Of a stretch of 64,000 bases of DNA, positions 23,189 to 36,187 are shown one piece after another. Where the stretch lies: NCBI GenBank assembly GCA_023614405.1, contig CM042697.1:299670954-299734953 (forward strand), read 5' to 3'. The translations under genes were made by a program, and so were the position numbers. How positions within the stretch are numbered: the stretch's first letter is position 1; every line of letters begins with the position of its first letter. Source of the DNA: Avena insularis (taxonomy: Eukaryota; Streptophyta; Magnoliopsida; Poales; Poaceae). A model generated the notes under the pieces. It made no database searches. It had not been told where the DNA came from and saw only the letters and a program-made list of their open reading frames with translations.

Positions 23189-26100
23189 TGTAAGATCCCT
23201 CCTTTGTAAAGGAAAAGGATCCCTGTGATTGCAATGCTAGTCCCTGGATCAATAGCTAGCATCCACAGTTAAGATGTAATATCAAGAAACAAAGGTCATA
23301 ATACAACTTTATAACCAGGAATAAAATAATTTATTACATCTTTCATAGCTCATTTGGCTATTACATTACATTGCAGCAGAATATCTATAAGCATGGGGTC
23401 CTTCATCTTCAAAGTGCCACAGGCATACATGTTGGTTGTAGACTCTGTAATCCTAATCAACACACTTCACTAAATCAATCAAACCTGCAACATAACAAGT
23501 TACAGCCACAAGGGTCAATACATTTGAATTGTATTGGCAAGTGATACTATGGTAGTATAGTGGAGTCTATCATCTATATGCATCTGGCTAAGTGGAGCTT
23601 AGGCTTGCTTTGCTCAAAATAGATTTTCCTTATCATTTGAAAACACTAAGTTTTTGCTTGACAAAATCACCCAAGGCATCTACCAATCAAAGATTGAAGA
23701 TCCTTTCACCCTTGTTCAACCACAAGTTTTTAACTTAGAAATTTGGATGATGAGATTCTTGATAGCTTCCATGTCTTGATGCTCAAATTGTCCTTTACCA
23801 GGGACATGGCTAAGTACTTAGATTTTACACTCTGCAGAGGTGGTGCACTTTCCCCACAAGACTTGGTTTCACCAAGACAAGATCTTTCAGAAGCCTTTCC
23901 TTAGACCAAATGGACGCGTTCCAACCTATCATCCCACTACCACCAACTGTCCAAATGGCTAAGTTCTAGCAACCTATATGATCCAGGCAGAGCCCATAAT
24001 GCCAAGTGGCTGCACTTGAAGCTTCTCAACATTTGACATCTCAAATCTCTTTGTTCCTTGGTGGCAATCCACAAGTGTGATACACAAGGTAAACCATAAA
24101 AATGGGCCTTGTGTAACCACTCAACCAAAAACCACCAAGCAAGTCCCTTTCCACCCAGGTGATTCATTCACTTAGTTGTTTTATTAAACAAAAGACAAGT
24201 CCTCTGACTTAGAAATTTTCCATAGCTTGAATATATATTCCACCCTTGTTTTCTACTAGCTAAGCTAAGCATGATAGTAGTAGGGATCTTAACTTAGGAA
24301 ATTTCTACTAAGGTTTCATCTACTAGGATTTCCCATAGCAAGGTTTATACTTAGTAAAATTCCATGCAAGTCTTAGAAATATCACTAATGCATAGTGAAA
24401 ATAATGGGACAAAGGTATGAAGCATCACTTGCCTTTTGGTAGAGGGTATAAGTTCACTCCTTGTCCTTGCAACAATGACACCCTTCAAGTCACTACAATT
24501 CAATCAAGCAAGGCACAATGTCAATTTACCAATCAAGCAAAACATCACATAAAATAATAAAACATAACAATGCATGAAAGCATGCAAGAGATTGTTTTAT
24601 TTGTAAAAGTGGGTTCTAATAGGTTATCAACATTTGGAAACACCTATTGGTCATTTTATAAAGTGACAAAGTCATTTGCAAAAGGTTTCACTTTATAAAC
24701 CATTTTTAAAACAAGGTATCATTTTATGTGGTGTAAAAATGTTTTAGTAAGGCATTAATCTATAGGATTCACAAAATATGTTTTCAAACCATAAAACTTT
24801 GTGTTTAGGGTCAGAGAGTTAAAAAAAACATTTCCCAAAGTTTTTCCTTCAAAACCATTTTTAATAAATAAACCATATTTTTATTTGACTAGAATTGGTT
24901 TTAAATCCAAGATTCATTCTTTTGCATCACCAAATATATTTTTGAAATCACAAAGTGATTCCTAGGTCAGTAGGTTCAAAACACACTATTTGCAAAAGAT
25001 TTTATCCCCAGATTCAATTTTGAACAAATTTTACATTCTAAACAAGCATACATATGTTTATGCAAAAACAAACAATTTAATAGAAACTTTTTACTAAAAA
25101 AATGGCATGGTTGGATACAGTTTGCTTTTCTGAATCCATTGATATAAAATTTGCAAAATTTGGACGTGTGGATCAAAAGTTATGCAATTTACAAATTCAA
25201 ACCACTAATAGAAATGTTTCTGTCTTATAAACAAACTCCAGGCCACGTGGTGCAATCCTATTGGTCAAAACGCTTGCGGATCATGTATTACGCATGCAGG
25301 ATCCAACTTGATCGCACGGCACAGGTTCATTCTTACCCCTTCGGTTAGTCAATCTATCCTAGCCATCAGATGCAGATCTAACGGTTCCTATCGCTTTGAC
25401 CAATTAGCAGCAAGCTGGCGGGCGATCTTGGCGGGCGCATGGCGGCGGCGAGGTTGCCGGCGATACAGGAAGCTGGAGGAGGAGTGGGGTGGCTCACCAG
25501 AATCGTCGAAGCTTGCTGATGCTCAACGTGGTACTGGCTGGTGAAGGGGCGCACGAGATCGTCCTTAATCGCTCACCGGAGTTGAGCTGGACCTCGGGTG
25601 CGGTCAGACATCGACGGGGGCGAGGCTACGGTTCCTGCGCGAGCGGATGGCGAGCACCTGGATGTTCACAAGGCACAGGCGAACAAAATGGTATGAGGCT
25701 CTGGTTGAGGCGCGCACGGGTTCAGGCGATGAGGCTCACCGGAGTTGCTTGCAGACGGTGGTGCTGTCAGTTGATGTCGTTGCCGGCGCTGTGAGGCACG
25801 CGCGAGCGAGCTGGGGATGCAGAGAGATGCGCCAGGGCTTGGAGAATATGTGAGTGTGGTCGAGGAGGCGAGGGGCGGTGAATACTGGCCGGAATCGTCG
25901 TCGGAGCATCGTCGGACAGAGGGTGGTGTGGAGAGGAATTGGGCGTCCTGGGGGCACGCTAAGGTGGGGCGACAGAGGGGAAATGGAGAGGACGCAGAGA
26001 CGATTAAATGGGCTTGATCACAGCAAGGAATAAACGCAGCGTTACGACGAATTTAATCGGAGGAATCAATGGCAGGAGCGGGGAAGAACTGGTCGCGGGT

Positions 26101-27032
26101 TGACGACGAGGTGAGCTGGCGGTGGGGTCCGCTTGGCAGCGTGAGAGAGAGAGGGAACGAGGGTCCACCGGTCAGTCGCTGAGTGGGTGAGTTCCTGAGT
26201 GCGAAGCTTTTTCTATGAGGTGAGAGGAACTGGACTGTTGGGCTTAGTGGGCTGGGCTAGTTGGGTCGAGTCCGTTTCATTTTTTTTCTGTTCTGATTGT
26301 TTTTCTTTTTCTCTTTTGATTTTCTGTTTTGAAATTCAAACAACAAATCAAACACTCAAATGAATTCAAACATTTGTCAAAGTTTGTATAGTTTTTAATT
26401 CTGTTTAACAACAGAATCCAATGTCCCAAAATAATATTTTTATTTTAGGGTCCATTAATAATTAAATAAATAGACCTTAATCAATTAATTCAAATAGGAT
26501 TTGTTTTATTAAAATCTTTATTTTTAAATCTAAAATAAAACCAAAAACACTTCAGTAGGTTTTATTTGAGAATATAAAATACTTGGAAAACTTGTTTAAA
26601 ATAAATTAACAAGTTTTAGTGTTTATTTAAAATGGGAAAACCTTTACTTTAATAAAATTGGTTTATTAATAAACTCTCATTATTTTATTTAAATTAACCT
26701 TTACTCTTTTAATCAAAGCAAAACATTTTATTTCAAAAGCTTGGCCAAGGTTTAATTTGGCTCTATAAAATAATCCTTATTTATATTTCTATCTTTTTAT
26801 TTGAAAACCAAATCTTTTTATTAAAAGATCCAAAAATAGCAATTTCACATATTTAATATTTTCTTTAATAATTGTTTATCTTTTCAAATCCCTTTAGGAT
26901 TTGTTTGATCAAATAGGTTTGAAGGATTCTAATTGGAATCAAAAGTTTCTTCTCACCCTGAAAATCAACAAAGTTTTATTTTATTCATTTATTTTTCACA
27001 TAACAAGATTTGGAAAATCTTGGGATGTGACA
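23189..27032 (-). repeat. E2 3' LTR (3,844 bp)
   Basis: Ends TGTAAGATCCC...GATGTGACA on the plus strand. It is followed (27033 onward) by the same PPT and 8-bp inverted repeat (27051-27069) as in E1. Confidence 0.88.
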
Positions 27033-27152
27033 AGCTACCACCCTTAAAATAAATCTCGTCCCGAGATTTGGGAAGGCTAGGGGTTACAAGTTGGCTCAAA
27101 ACAACTAGGGTACTACCACCCTTAAAAATTTCCAACTAAATTACATCTTGTC

Positions 27153-27920
27153 TTACTTGGGATCTTGGTGTAACTTTCCTGGACAGAAGTTTGCATAGTG
27201 GCCTAGCTCTTTGCATTTGAAACATGTGATAAGGTTGAGGTCTTGAGGTGGCTTCTCTGGACAATATGATGCATAATGTCCTAGCTCTTTGCAGTGGTTG
27301 CACATCACTTGGCTAATATCCTTCCTCATCTTGTGTTTCACTAGCTTTTATTTGTCTTCTTGGCTCTTCTTCTTTTCTGGGCATTCACTGGCATAGTGTC
27401 CCATCTCTTTGCAATTGTAACATTGCAACTGGCTTTTGTCCTTCTTCTTCTTTTTGGGTCTCTCCAAAGCTAGGAATTCTTCTAGTTCATGTTCTTCATA
27501 CCTCACCTTAGAGGTGGGAAATCTTTCTCTCTTCTTGGGGCAGTTACTAGAGATATGACTTTCTTCTTCACAATTAGGGCATTGATCTTCATGCTCCTTG
27601 GATGTATGATCCTTGTCTCCACAAATATTGCATGCTTGGGTTCCTTCTAGAATAACATCTTTGTCATCCTTGTTGTCATAAACTCCTTGGGAATAGTTTT
27701 CTCCTATGTTGATCATTTGAGTAACCAATCCTTGCAACAATTGGGATTGAAGTTTCAAAATCCTTTGTATGGCTGGGTCTAGTCCATTTTTGTTGGCTAA
27801 AAGCTGAGTTGTCACTTGGCTCAACTAGTTTTGGGTTGCTATGAGTTTTCTCATGTTGTCCTCTTGGTTGTTGTTGTTGTTGTCACCATCCTTGATGTTG
27901 GAGTCTCTTGGAGAAGTCAT
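27153..27920 (-). pseudogene. E2 zinc-knuckle protein, two nonsense mutations
   Basis: The ATG at 27920 matches the E1 start and also follows CAG. Compared with E1 it carries TAG at 27827-27825 and TAA at 27350-27348, each where E1 has a Gln codon. It retains one knuckle that E1 lacks, CPNCEEESHISSNC, encoded around 27543-27581. The full layout is one atypical and four standard knuckles. Two stops in about 255 codons imply it is not translated whole. Confidence 0.82.
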
Positions 27921-28649
27921 CTGTTTGGGTTGAATTGGGATTAGAATAGGCAAAAATATTTCTAAGGGAATAATTCTAATCACACACAACACAATTCACT
28001 CAATCAATGTGCAAGCAATCACAAACAAACATTTCACTCAAACAACAAAGTTCAAGCACATTTTTAGGCAACAAAAATATTTTTGTTACACCACATAAGT
28101 TGGTGTGTTTGATCTATACTTAATATGGTGGTACATCTATATGGTTCACTTGAGATCTTTCCTTCTTTCTTGGTTGATTCTTCTTGCATGAGATCATGGT
28201 TTTCTTGGGAAAACTCTTGGTCACAAAACTTCAAAGGTGGTCATGGTTCCTTCTAAGTTGTGTTTCCTTAGACTCCAAATCCTTGAGCAAGATTTCTTGT
28301 CTCACTTGTCCTTAGTGATATCTAAGGTTGAAGTCCTTGGTAAAAAAATGCTGAAGATGTTGAAGTCATTAGAGTTGAAGATGTTGAAGTCATTAGAGTT
28401 GAAGATGTTGAAGTCATTAGAGTTGATGAGTCCTTTGCACATGGTGAAGTCTTGGCCATGGGGTAGGTTTTATCCATCAAGTTGAAATAGATGAGATGTA
28501 GAATCAAAAACCAAAATGGTTGAGGAAAGAGTTTTACAAGATTGGTTGTAAATAGGTTTTGGAGCAAATACAACTCCTATTTTTCTAAGGGTTTTTGTCC
28601 AATCCTGGGGTTACAAATCCTACAGGCAACACAATGCTCTGATACCATC
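27921..28649 (-). other. E2 leader region with minisatellite and PBS
   Basis: Non-coding. Three contiguous 24-bp units lie at 28351-28422. The iMet PBS (TGGTATCAGAGC on the minus strand) is at 28636-28647, two bases from the LTR. Confidence 0.8.
28351..28422 (-). repeat. 24-bp minisatellite, three units
   Basis: Units 28351-28374, 28375-28398 and 28399-28422, identical except for the first base. E1 holds the same units with a 13-bp interruption before the third. Confidence 0.88.
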
Positions 28650-31600
28650 TGTAAGATCCATCCTTTGTAAAGGAAAAGGATCCATGTGATTGCAATGCTA
28701 GTCCCTGGATCAATAGCTAGCATCCACAGTTAAGATGTAATATCAAGAAACAAGGGTCATAATACAGCTTTATAACCAGGAATAAAATAATTTATTACAT
28801 CTTTCATAGCTCATTTGTCTATTACATTACATTGCAGCAGAATATCTATAAGCATGGGGTCCTTCATCTTCAAAGTGCCACAGGCAGACATGTTGGTTGT
28901 AGACTCTGTAATCCTAATGAACACACTTCACTAAATCAATCAAACCTGCAACATAACAAGTTACATCCACAAGGGTCAATACATTTGAATTGTATTGGCA
29001 AGTGATACTATGGTAGTATAGTGGAGTCTATCATCTATATGCATCTGGCTAAGTGGAGCTTAGGCTTGCTTTGCTCAAAATAGATTTTCCTTATCATTTG
29101 AAAACACTAAGTTTTTGCTTGACAAAATCACCCAAGGCATCTAACAATCAAAGATTGAAGATCCTTTCACCCTTGTTCAACCACAAGTTTTTAACTTAGA
29201 AATTTGGATGATGAGATTCTTGATAGCTTCCATGTCTTGATGCTCAAATTGTCCTTTACCAGGGACATGGCTAAGTACTTAGATTTTACACTCTGCGGTG
29301 GTGCACGTTCCCCACAAGACTTGGTTTCACCAAGACAAGATCTTTCAGAAGCCTTTCCTTAGACCAAATGGACGCGTTCCAACCTATCATCCCACTACCA
29401 CCAACTGTCCAAATGGCTAAGTTCTAGCAACCTATATGATCCAGGCAGAGCCCATAATGCCAAGTGGCTGCACTTGAAGCTTCTCAACATTTGACATCTC
29501 AAATCTCTTTGTTCCTGGGTGGCAATCCTCAAGTGTGATACACAAGGTAAACCATAAAAATGGGCCTTGTGTAACCACTCAACCAAAAACCACCAAGCAA
29601 GTCCCTTTCCACCCAGGTGATTCATTCACTTAGTTGTTTTATTAAACAAAAGACAAGTCCTCTGACTTAGAAATTTTCCATAGCTTGAATATATATTCCA
29701 CCCTTGTTTTCTACTAGCTAAGCTAAGCATGATAGTAGTAGGGATCTTAACTTAGGAAATTTCTACTAAGGTTTCATCTACTAGGATTTCCCATAGCAAG
29801 GTTTATACTTAGTAAAATTCCATGCAAGTCTTACTTAGAAATATCACTAATGCATAGTGAAAATAATGGGACAAAGGTATGAAGCATCACTTGCCTTTTG
29901 GTAGAGGGTATAAGTTCACTCCTTTTCCTTGCAATAATCACACCCTTCAAGTCACTACAATTCAATCAACCAAGGCACAATCTCAATCTACCAATCAAGC
30001 AAAACATCACATAAAATAATAAAACATAACAATGCATGCAAGCATGCAAGAGATTGTTTTATTTGTAAAAGTGGGTTCTAATAGGTTATCAACATTTGGA
30101 AACACCTATTGGTCATTTTATAAAGTGACAAAGTCATTTGCAAAAGGTTTCACTTTATAAACCATTTTTAAAACAAGGTATCATTTTATGTGGTGTAAAA
30201 ATGTTTTAGTAAGGCATTAATATATAGGATTCACAAAATATGTTTTCAAACCATAAAACTTTGTGTTTCGGGTCAGAGAGTTTAAAACAATACATTTCCC
30301 AAAGGTTTTCCTTCAAAACCATTTCTAATAAATAAACCATATTTTTATTTGACTAGAATTGGTTTTAAATCCAAGATTCATTCTTTTGCATCACCAAATA
30401 TATTTTTGAAATCACAAAGTGATTCCTAGGGTCAGTAGGTTCAAAACACACTATTTGCAAAAGATTTTATCCCCAAATTCAATTTTCAACAAATTTTACA
30501 TTCTAAACAAGCATACATATGTTTCTGCAAAAACAAACAATTTAACAGAAACTTTTTACTAAACAAATGGCATGGTTGGCTAGGGTTTGCTTTTCTGAAT
30601 CCATTGATATAAAATTTGCAAAATTTGGACGTGTGGATCAAAAGTTATGCAATTTACAAATTCAAACCACTAATAGAAATATTTCTGTCTTATAAACAAA
30701 CTCCAGGCCACGTGGTGCAATCCTATTGTTCAAAAACGTTTCGTGCGGATCGACAGAAACAGACCGCAGGATCCAACTTGATCGCATGGCACAGGTTCAT
30801 TCTTACCCCTTCGGTTAGTCAATCTATCCTAGCCATCAGATGCAGATCTAACGGTTCCTATCGCTTTGACCAATTAGCAGCGGCGCTGGCGGCGACTGTG
30901 CGGCGGCGCTCTGGTGGCGAGGTTGCCGGCGATATAGGAAGCTAGAGGAGGAGTGGGGTGGCTCACCAGAATCGTCGAAGCTTGCTGATGCTCAACGTGG
31001 TACTGGCTGGTGAAGGGGCGCACGAGATCGTCCTTAATCACGCACCGGAGTTGAGCTGGACCTCGGGTGCGGTCAGATGTCGACGGGGGCGAGGCTACGG
31101 TTCCTGCGCGAGCGGATGGCGAGCACCTTGATGTTCACAAGGCACAGGCGAACAAAATGGTATGAGGCTCTGGTCGAGGCGCGCACGGGTTCAGGCGATG
31201 AGGCTCACCGGAGTTGCTTGCGGATGGTGGTGCTGTCAGTTGATGTCGTTGCCGGCGCTGTGAGGCACGCGCGAGAGAGCTGGGGATGCAGAGACATGCG
31301 CCAGGGCTTGGGGAATATGTGAGTGTGGTTGAGGAGGCGAGGGACGGTGAATACTGGCCGGAATCATCGTCGGAGCGTCGTCGGACAGAGGGTTGTGTGG
31401 AGAGGAATTGGGCGGCCTGGGGGCACGCTAAGCTGGGGCGATAGAGGGGAAATGGAGAGGACGTAGAGGCGATTAAATGGGCTTGATCATAGCGAGGAAT
31501 AAACGCAGCGTTACGACAAATTTAATCGGAGGAATCAACGGCAGGAGCAGGGAAGAACTGGTCGCGGGTTGACGACGAGGTGAGCTGGCGGTGGGGTCCG

Positions 31601-32505
31601 CTTGGCAGCGTGAGAGAGAGAGAGAGGGAACGAGGGTCCACCGGTCAGTCGCTGAGTGGGTGAGTTCCTGAGTGCGAAGCGTTTTTCTGTGGGGTGAGAG
31701 GAACTGGACTGTTGGGCTTAGTGGGCTGGGCTAGTTGGGTCGAGTCTGTTCATTTTTTTTCTGTTCTGATTGTTTTTCTTTTTCTCTTTTGATTTTCTGT
31801 TTTGAAATTCAAACAACAAATCAAACACTCAAATGAATTCAAACCTTTGTCAAAGTTTGTATAGTTTTTAATTCTGTTTAACAGCAGAATCCAATGTCCC
31901 AAAATAATATTTTTATTTTAGGGTCCATTAATAATTAAATAAATAGACCTTAATCAATTAATTCAAATAGGATTTGTTTTATTAAAATCTTTATTTTGAA
32001 ATCTAAAATAAAACCAAAAACACTTCAGTAGGTTTTATTTGAGAATATAAAATACTTGGAAAACTTGTTTAAAATAAATTAACAAGTTTTAGTGTTTATT
32101 TAAAATGGGAAAACCTTTACTTTAATAAAATTGGTTTATTAATAAACTCTCATTATTTTATTTAAATAAACCTTTACTCTTTTAATCAAAGCAAAACATT
32201 TTATTTCAAAAGCTTGGCCAAGGTTTAATTTGGCTCTATAAAATAATCCTTATTTATATTTCTATCTTTTTATTTGAAAACCAAATCTTTTTATTAAAAG
32301 ATCCAAAAATAGCAATTTCACATATTTAATATTTTCTTTAATAATTGTTTATCTTTTCAAATCCCTTTAGTATTTGTTTGATCAAATAGGTTTGAAGGAT
32401 TCTAATTGGAATCAAAAGTTTCTTCTCACCCTGAAAATCAACAAAGTTTTATTTTATTCATTTATTTTTCACATAACAAGATTTGGAAAATCTAGGGATG
32501 TGATA
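28650..32505 (-). repeat. E2 5' LTR (3,856 bp)
   Basis: Matches 23189-27032. The right end reads GATGTGATA, so the terminal CA of the plus strand is mutated to TA. In the first ~180 bases I count five differences from the E2 3' LTR. Confidence 0.88.
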
Positions 32506-32708
32506 GAAGTCTTTGGCCATGGGGTAGGCTTGTGCATCAAGTTTGAAATAGAAGAGATGTAGAGTTAGAACCAAAATGGTTGAGGAAAGAGTTTACAAGA
32601 TTGTTTGTAAATAAGTTTTGGAACAAATACAACTCCTATTCTTCTAAGGGGTTTTGTCCAATCCTAGGTTTACAAATCCTACAGGTAACACAATGCTCTG
32701 ATACCATC
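32506..32708 (-). other. E1 interior, PBS-side remainder
   Basis: Starts with the second GAAGT target copy, continues as the part of the E1 interior missing at 23188, and ends with the iMet PBS at 32695-32706. Confidence 0.83.
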
Positions 32709-35700
32709 TGTAAGGTTCCCAACCTTTAATAAGGTAGAGTCCCCTATGTTTACAATGCTAGTCCCTAGATCAATAGCTAGCATCCACAGTTAAGATGTAA
32801 TATCAAGAAACAAAGGTCATAATACAACTTTATAACCAGGAATAAAATAATTTATTACATCTTTCATAGCTTATTTGGCTATTACATTACATTGCAGCAG
32901 AATATCTATAAGTATGGGGTCCTTCATCTTCAAAGTGCCGCAGGGAAACATGTTGGTTGTAGACTTTGTAATCCTATTCAACTCACTTCACTAAATCAAT
33001 CAAACCTGCAAGTTTTGGCAGACATGAGCTACACCTAAGGACCATTCTTGGAACCCTTAGAGAGCATCAGTTGTATGCCAAGTTTAGCAAATGTGAATTC
33101 TGGTTACAGGAAGTAGGATTCCTTGGTCACATTGTATCAGCCGGGAATATGCCCGAGAGGCAAGTTTTGGCTATTACATTACATTGCATCAGAATATCTA
33201 TAAGCATGGGGTCCTTCATCTTCAAAGTGCCACAGGCAGACATGTTGGTTGTAGACTTTGTAATCCTATTCAACGCACTTCACTAAATCAATCAAACCTG
33301 CAACATAACAAGTTACGGCCACAAGGGTCAATACATTTGAATTGTATTGTCAAGTGATACTATGGTAGTATAGTGGAGTCTATCATCTATATGCTTTTGG
33401 CTAAGTGGAGTTGAGGCTTGCATTGCTCAAAAATAGATTTTTCCTTATCATTTGAAAACACTAAGTTTTTGCTTGACAAAAATCACCCAAGGCATCTACC
33501 AATCAAAGATTGAAGATCCTTTAACCCTTGTTCAACCACAAGTTTTTAACTTAGAAATTTGGATGATGAGATTCTTGATAGCTTCCATGTCTTGATGCTC
33601 AAATTGTCCTTTACCAGGGACATGGCTAAGTACTTAGATTTTACACTCTGCAGAGGTGGTGCACTTTCCCCACAAGACTTGGTTTCCCAAGACAAGATCT
33701 TTCAGAAGCCTTTCCTTAGACCAAATGGACACGTTCCAACCTATCATCCCACTACCACCAACTGTCCAAATGTCTAAGTTCTAGCAACCTATGTGATCCA
33801 GGCAGAGCCCATAATGCCAGGTGGCTGCACTTGAAGCTTCTCAACATTTGGCATCTCAAATCTCTTTGTTCCTGGGTGGCCATCCACAAGTGAGATACAC
33901 AAGGTTCACCAGTCCCGTGGCCTTGTGTAACCACTCAAAACAAACCATTCCTTCCATTCCACCCAGGTGATTCATTCACTTAGTTGTTTTATTAAACAAA
34001 ACTCAAGTCCTCAGACTTAGAAATTTTTCCATAGTGTGAATATATATTCCACCCTTGTTTTCTATTAGCTAAGCTAAGCATGATAGTAGTAGGAATCTTA
34101 ACTTAGGAATTTCTAATAAGGTTTCATCTACTAGGATTTCCCATAGCATAGCTTACACTTAGCATAATTCCATGCAAGTCTTACTTAGAAATATCACTAA
34201 TGCATAGTGAAAATAATCGGACAAAAGTATGAAGCATCACTTGCCTTTTTGGTAGAGGGTATAAGTTCACTCCTTGTCCTTGCAACAATCACACTCTTCA
34301 AGTCACTACAATTCAATCAAGCAAGGCACAATCTCAATCTACCAATCAAGCAAAACATCACATAAAATAATAAACAAAACAATACATGCAAGCATGAAAA
34401 AGGGTTGTTTTATTTGTAAAAGTGGTTTCTAATGGGTCATAAACATTTGGAAACACCTAATGGTCATCTTATAAAGTGGAAAAGTCATTTGCAAAAGATT
34501 TCACTTCATAAACCATTTTCAAAACAAGGTATCATTTTATGTGGTGTAGAAATGTTTTTTTTACTAAGGCATTAATCTATAGGGTTGTCAAAATATGTTT
34601 TCAAACCATAAAACTTTTGTGTTTAGGGTCAGAGAGTTTATTTCCAAAACATTTCTCAAAGGTTTTCTTCCAAAACCATTTTTAATAAATAAACTATATT
34701 TTTATTTGACTAGAATTGGTTTTAAATCCAAGATTCATTCTTTTGTTTCACTAAATACATTTTTGAAACCACAATTTGTTTCCTAAGGTCAGTAGGTTCA
34801 AAACACACCATTTGCGAAAGATTTTATCCTCAAAATCAATTTAGAATAATTTTTATAACCTAAACAAGCATACACAAGTTTCTGCAAAAACAAATATTTT
34901 AACAGAAGATTTTTACTAAACAAAGTACATGGTTGGCTAGGGCTTGTTTTTATGAATCCATTGATACAAAGTTTGCAAAATTTGGACGTGTGGTTTGAAA
35001 GTTATGAATTTTACAAGTTTGAATATCTAATAGACACATTTCTGTTTTTAAAACAAAGCACTCAGCACGTGGCGCTTTCTTACTGGCTGAAAACGGTTCA
35101 CGCGGATCGCTCTCTGTGGGTCGTTGGATTTTAATTAGATCGTGCGGCACAGAACGCTCCATACCGATTCGCTAAATGAAACTATCGCAGTGCTTGGATC
35201 AAGATCAGACGGCTCACAGCTTCCTGCCAAGAACTGGCGGCGCTGGCGGCGGTGGACGGCGGTGCGTGCTCGGCAAGTCAGGTTGCCGACGAACCAGGAA
35301 GCGCGAGAGAGGGAGAGTATGCTCACCAGACTCGCCGGGAAGCGCTGATGCTCGAGGTGGGGTCGGTTCGTTGAGGGGCGCTCGGGGGTAGGGAAGATTG
35401 CTCGTCGGAGACGATGTCTGCGTCGGGCTTGCTCAGGTATATATGTTGTCAACGCTACAGGGCACAAAATGACACGCCAGAGGATACGTTAGAAGCGGAA
35501 GAGTGTGGCGAATACACGCGTGTGAGCTAGAGGGGTTAGGGCGGTCAGATTTTACCAGGGGGCTTCGCTGGAGAGGAAGCAGAAGGTGGCGACGGTGGTC
35601 GTCGTTGTTGCCGAGCCTGCAGGGCACTCGCGGGCGAGGTTGATGCACTAGCAGATGCGCCTGAGGGTGGAGAACAAACCCGTGTGTAGTGGGAGGTGAG

Positions 35701-36187
35701 AGGTGGCGGGACGTGGCCGGAATTTAAAATAACACTTGGAAAACTTATTTAAAATAAAATAACAAGTTTTAGTGTTTAATTAAAATGGGAAAAGTCCTTA
35801 CTTTAATAAAATGGGATATTAATAAATCCTCATTATTTTATTTAAATAAACCTTTACTCTTTTTATCAAAATAGGAATATTTTAATTCAAAAGCTTGGCC
35901 AAGATTTAATTTGGCTCTATAAAATAATCCTTATTAATATTTCTACCTTTTCATTTGAAAACCAAATCTTTTTACTAAAAGATCCAAAAATAGTAATTCT
36001 AATTATTTAAAATTTTCTTTATTAATTGTTTATCTTTTCAAATCCCTTTAGGATTTGTTTGATCAAATAGGTTTGACGGTTTCCAATTGGAATCAAAAAG
36101 TTTATTTTCACCCTGAAATTCAACAAAGTTTTATTTTATTCATTTATTTTTCACATTACAAGATTTGGAAAATCTTGGGATGTGACA
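32709..36187 (-). repeat. E1 5' LTR, rearranged
   Basis: Pairs with 17948-21798. It has two structural changes. A ~155-bp foreign insert plus a local duplication lies at 33011-33308. About 700 bp present in the sister LTR (20642 to ~21337) is missing at 35725. The deletion removes part of the GC-rich segment, so this LTR may lack its promoter. Confidence 0.83.
33011..33165 (+). other. Chimeric insert: gypsy RT fragment joined to a Copia LTR start
   Basis: From about 33026 the DNA encodes an open gypsy RT segment including [20 protein letters not shown]. It differs from the matching E3 segment, so it comes from another family. It is fused to 33143-33163, which equals the start of the C1 3' LTR stub (37723-37743). 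After it the LTR sequence from 32878 is repeated. AAGTTTTGG lies at both edges. Confidence 0.78.

Larger units (their letters stand above)
23189..32505 (-). mobile_element. E2: same-family element inserted in E1 in the same orientation
   Basis: LTR (23189-27032), interior (27033-28649), LTR (28650-32505). The flanks are GAAGT at 23184-23188 and GAAGT at 32506-32510, a perfect TSD. Removing E2 and one GAAGT leaves a continuous E1 interior that matches the E2 interior in order. E2 has its own PPT, PBS and zinc-knuckle ORF, the ORF now carrying two stops. Confidence 0.88.
17948..36187 (-). mobile_element. E1: non-autonomous gypsy element with a second copy (E2) nested inside
   Basis: Bounded by a perfect 5-bp TSD, ATAAA at 17943-17947 and 36188-36192. 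It contains four LTR copies. The outer pair (17948-21798 and 32709-36187) shares the terminal sequence TGTAAGGTTCCC; the inner pair (E2) shares TGTAAGATCC. The E1 interior is 21799-23188 plus 32506-32708, interrupted by E2 with TSD GAAGT. Minus orientation follows from the PPT next to 21798 and the iMet PBS next to 32708. It encodes only a zinc-knuckle protein. Confidence 0.88.

Noticed and set aside
28351..28422. 24-bp repeats as a CRISPR-like array
   Set aside because: Units are directly contiguous with no spacers, in a plant retroelement leader; it is a minisatellite.
17948..36187. Tandem four-LTR array made by unequal crossing-over
   Set aside because: Perfect TSDs (ATAAA outside, GAAGT inside) and complementary halves of the E1 interior fit simple nesting better.
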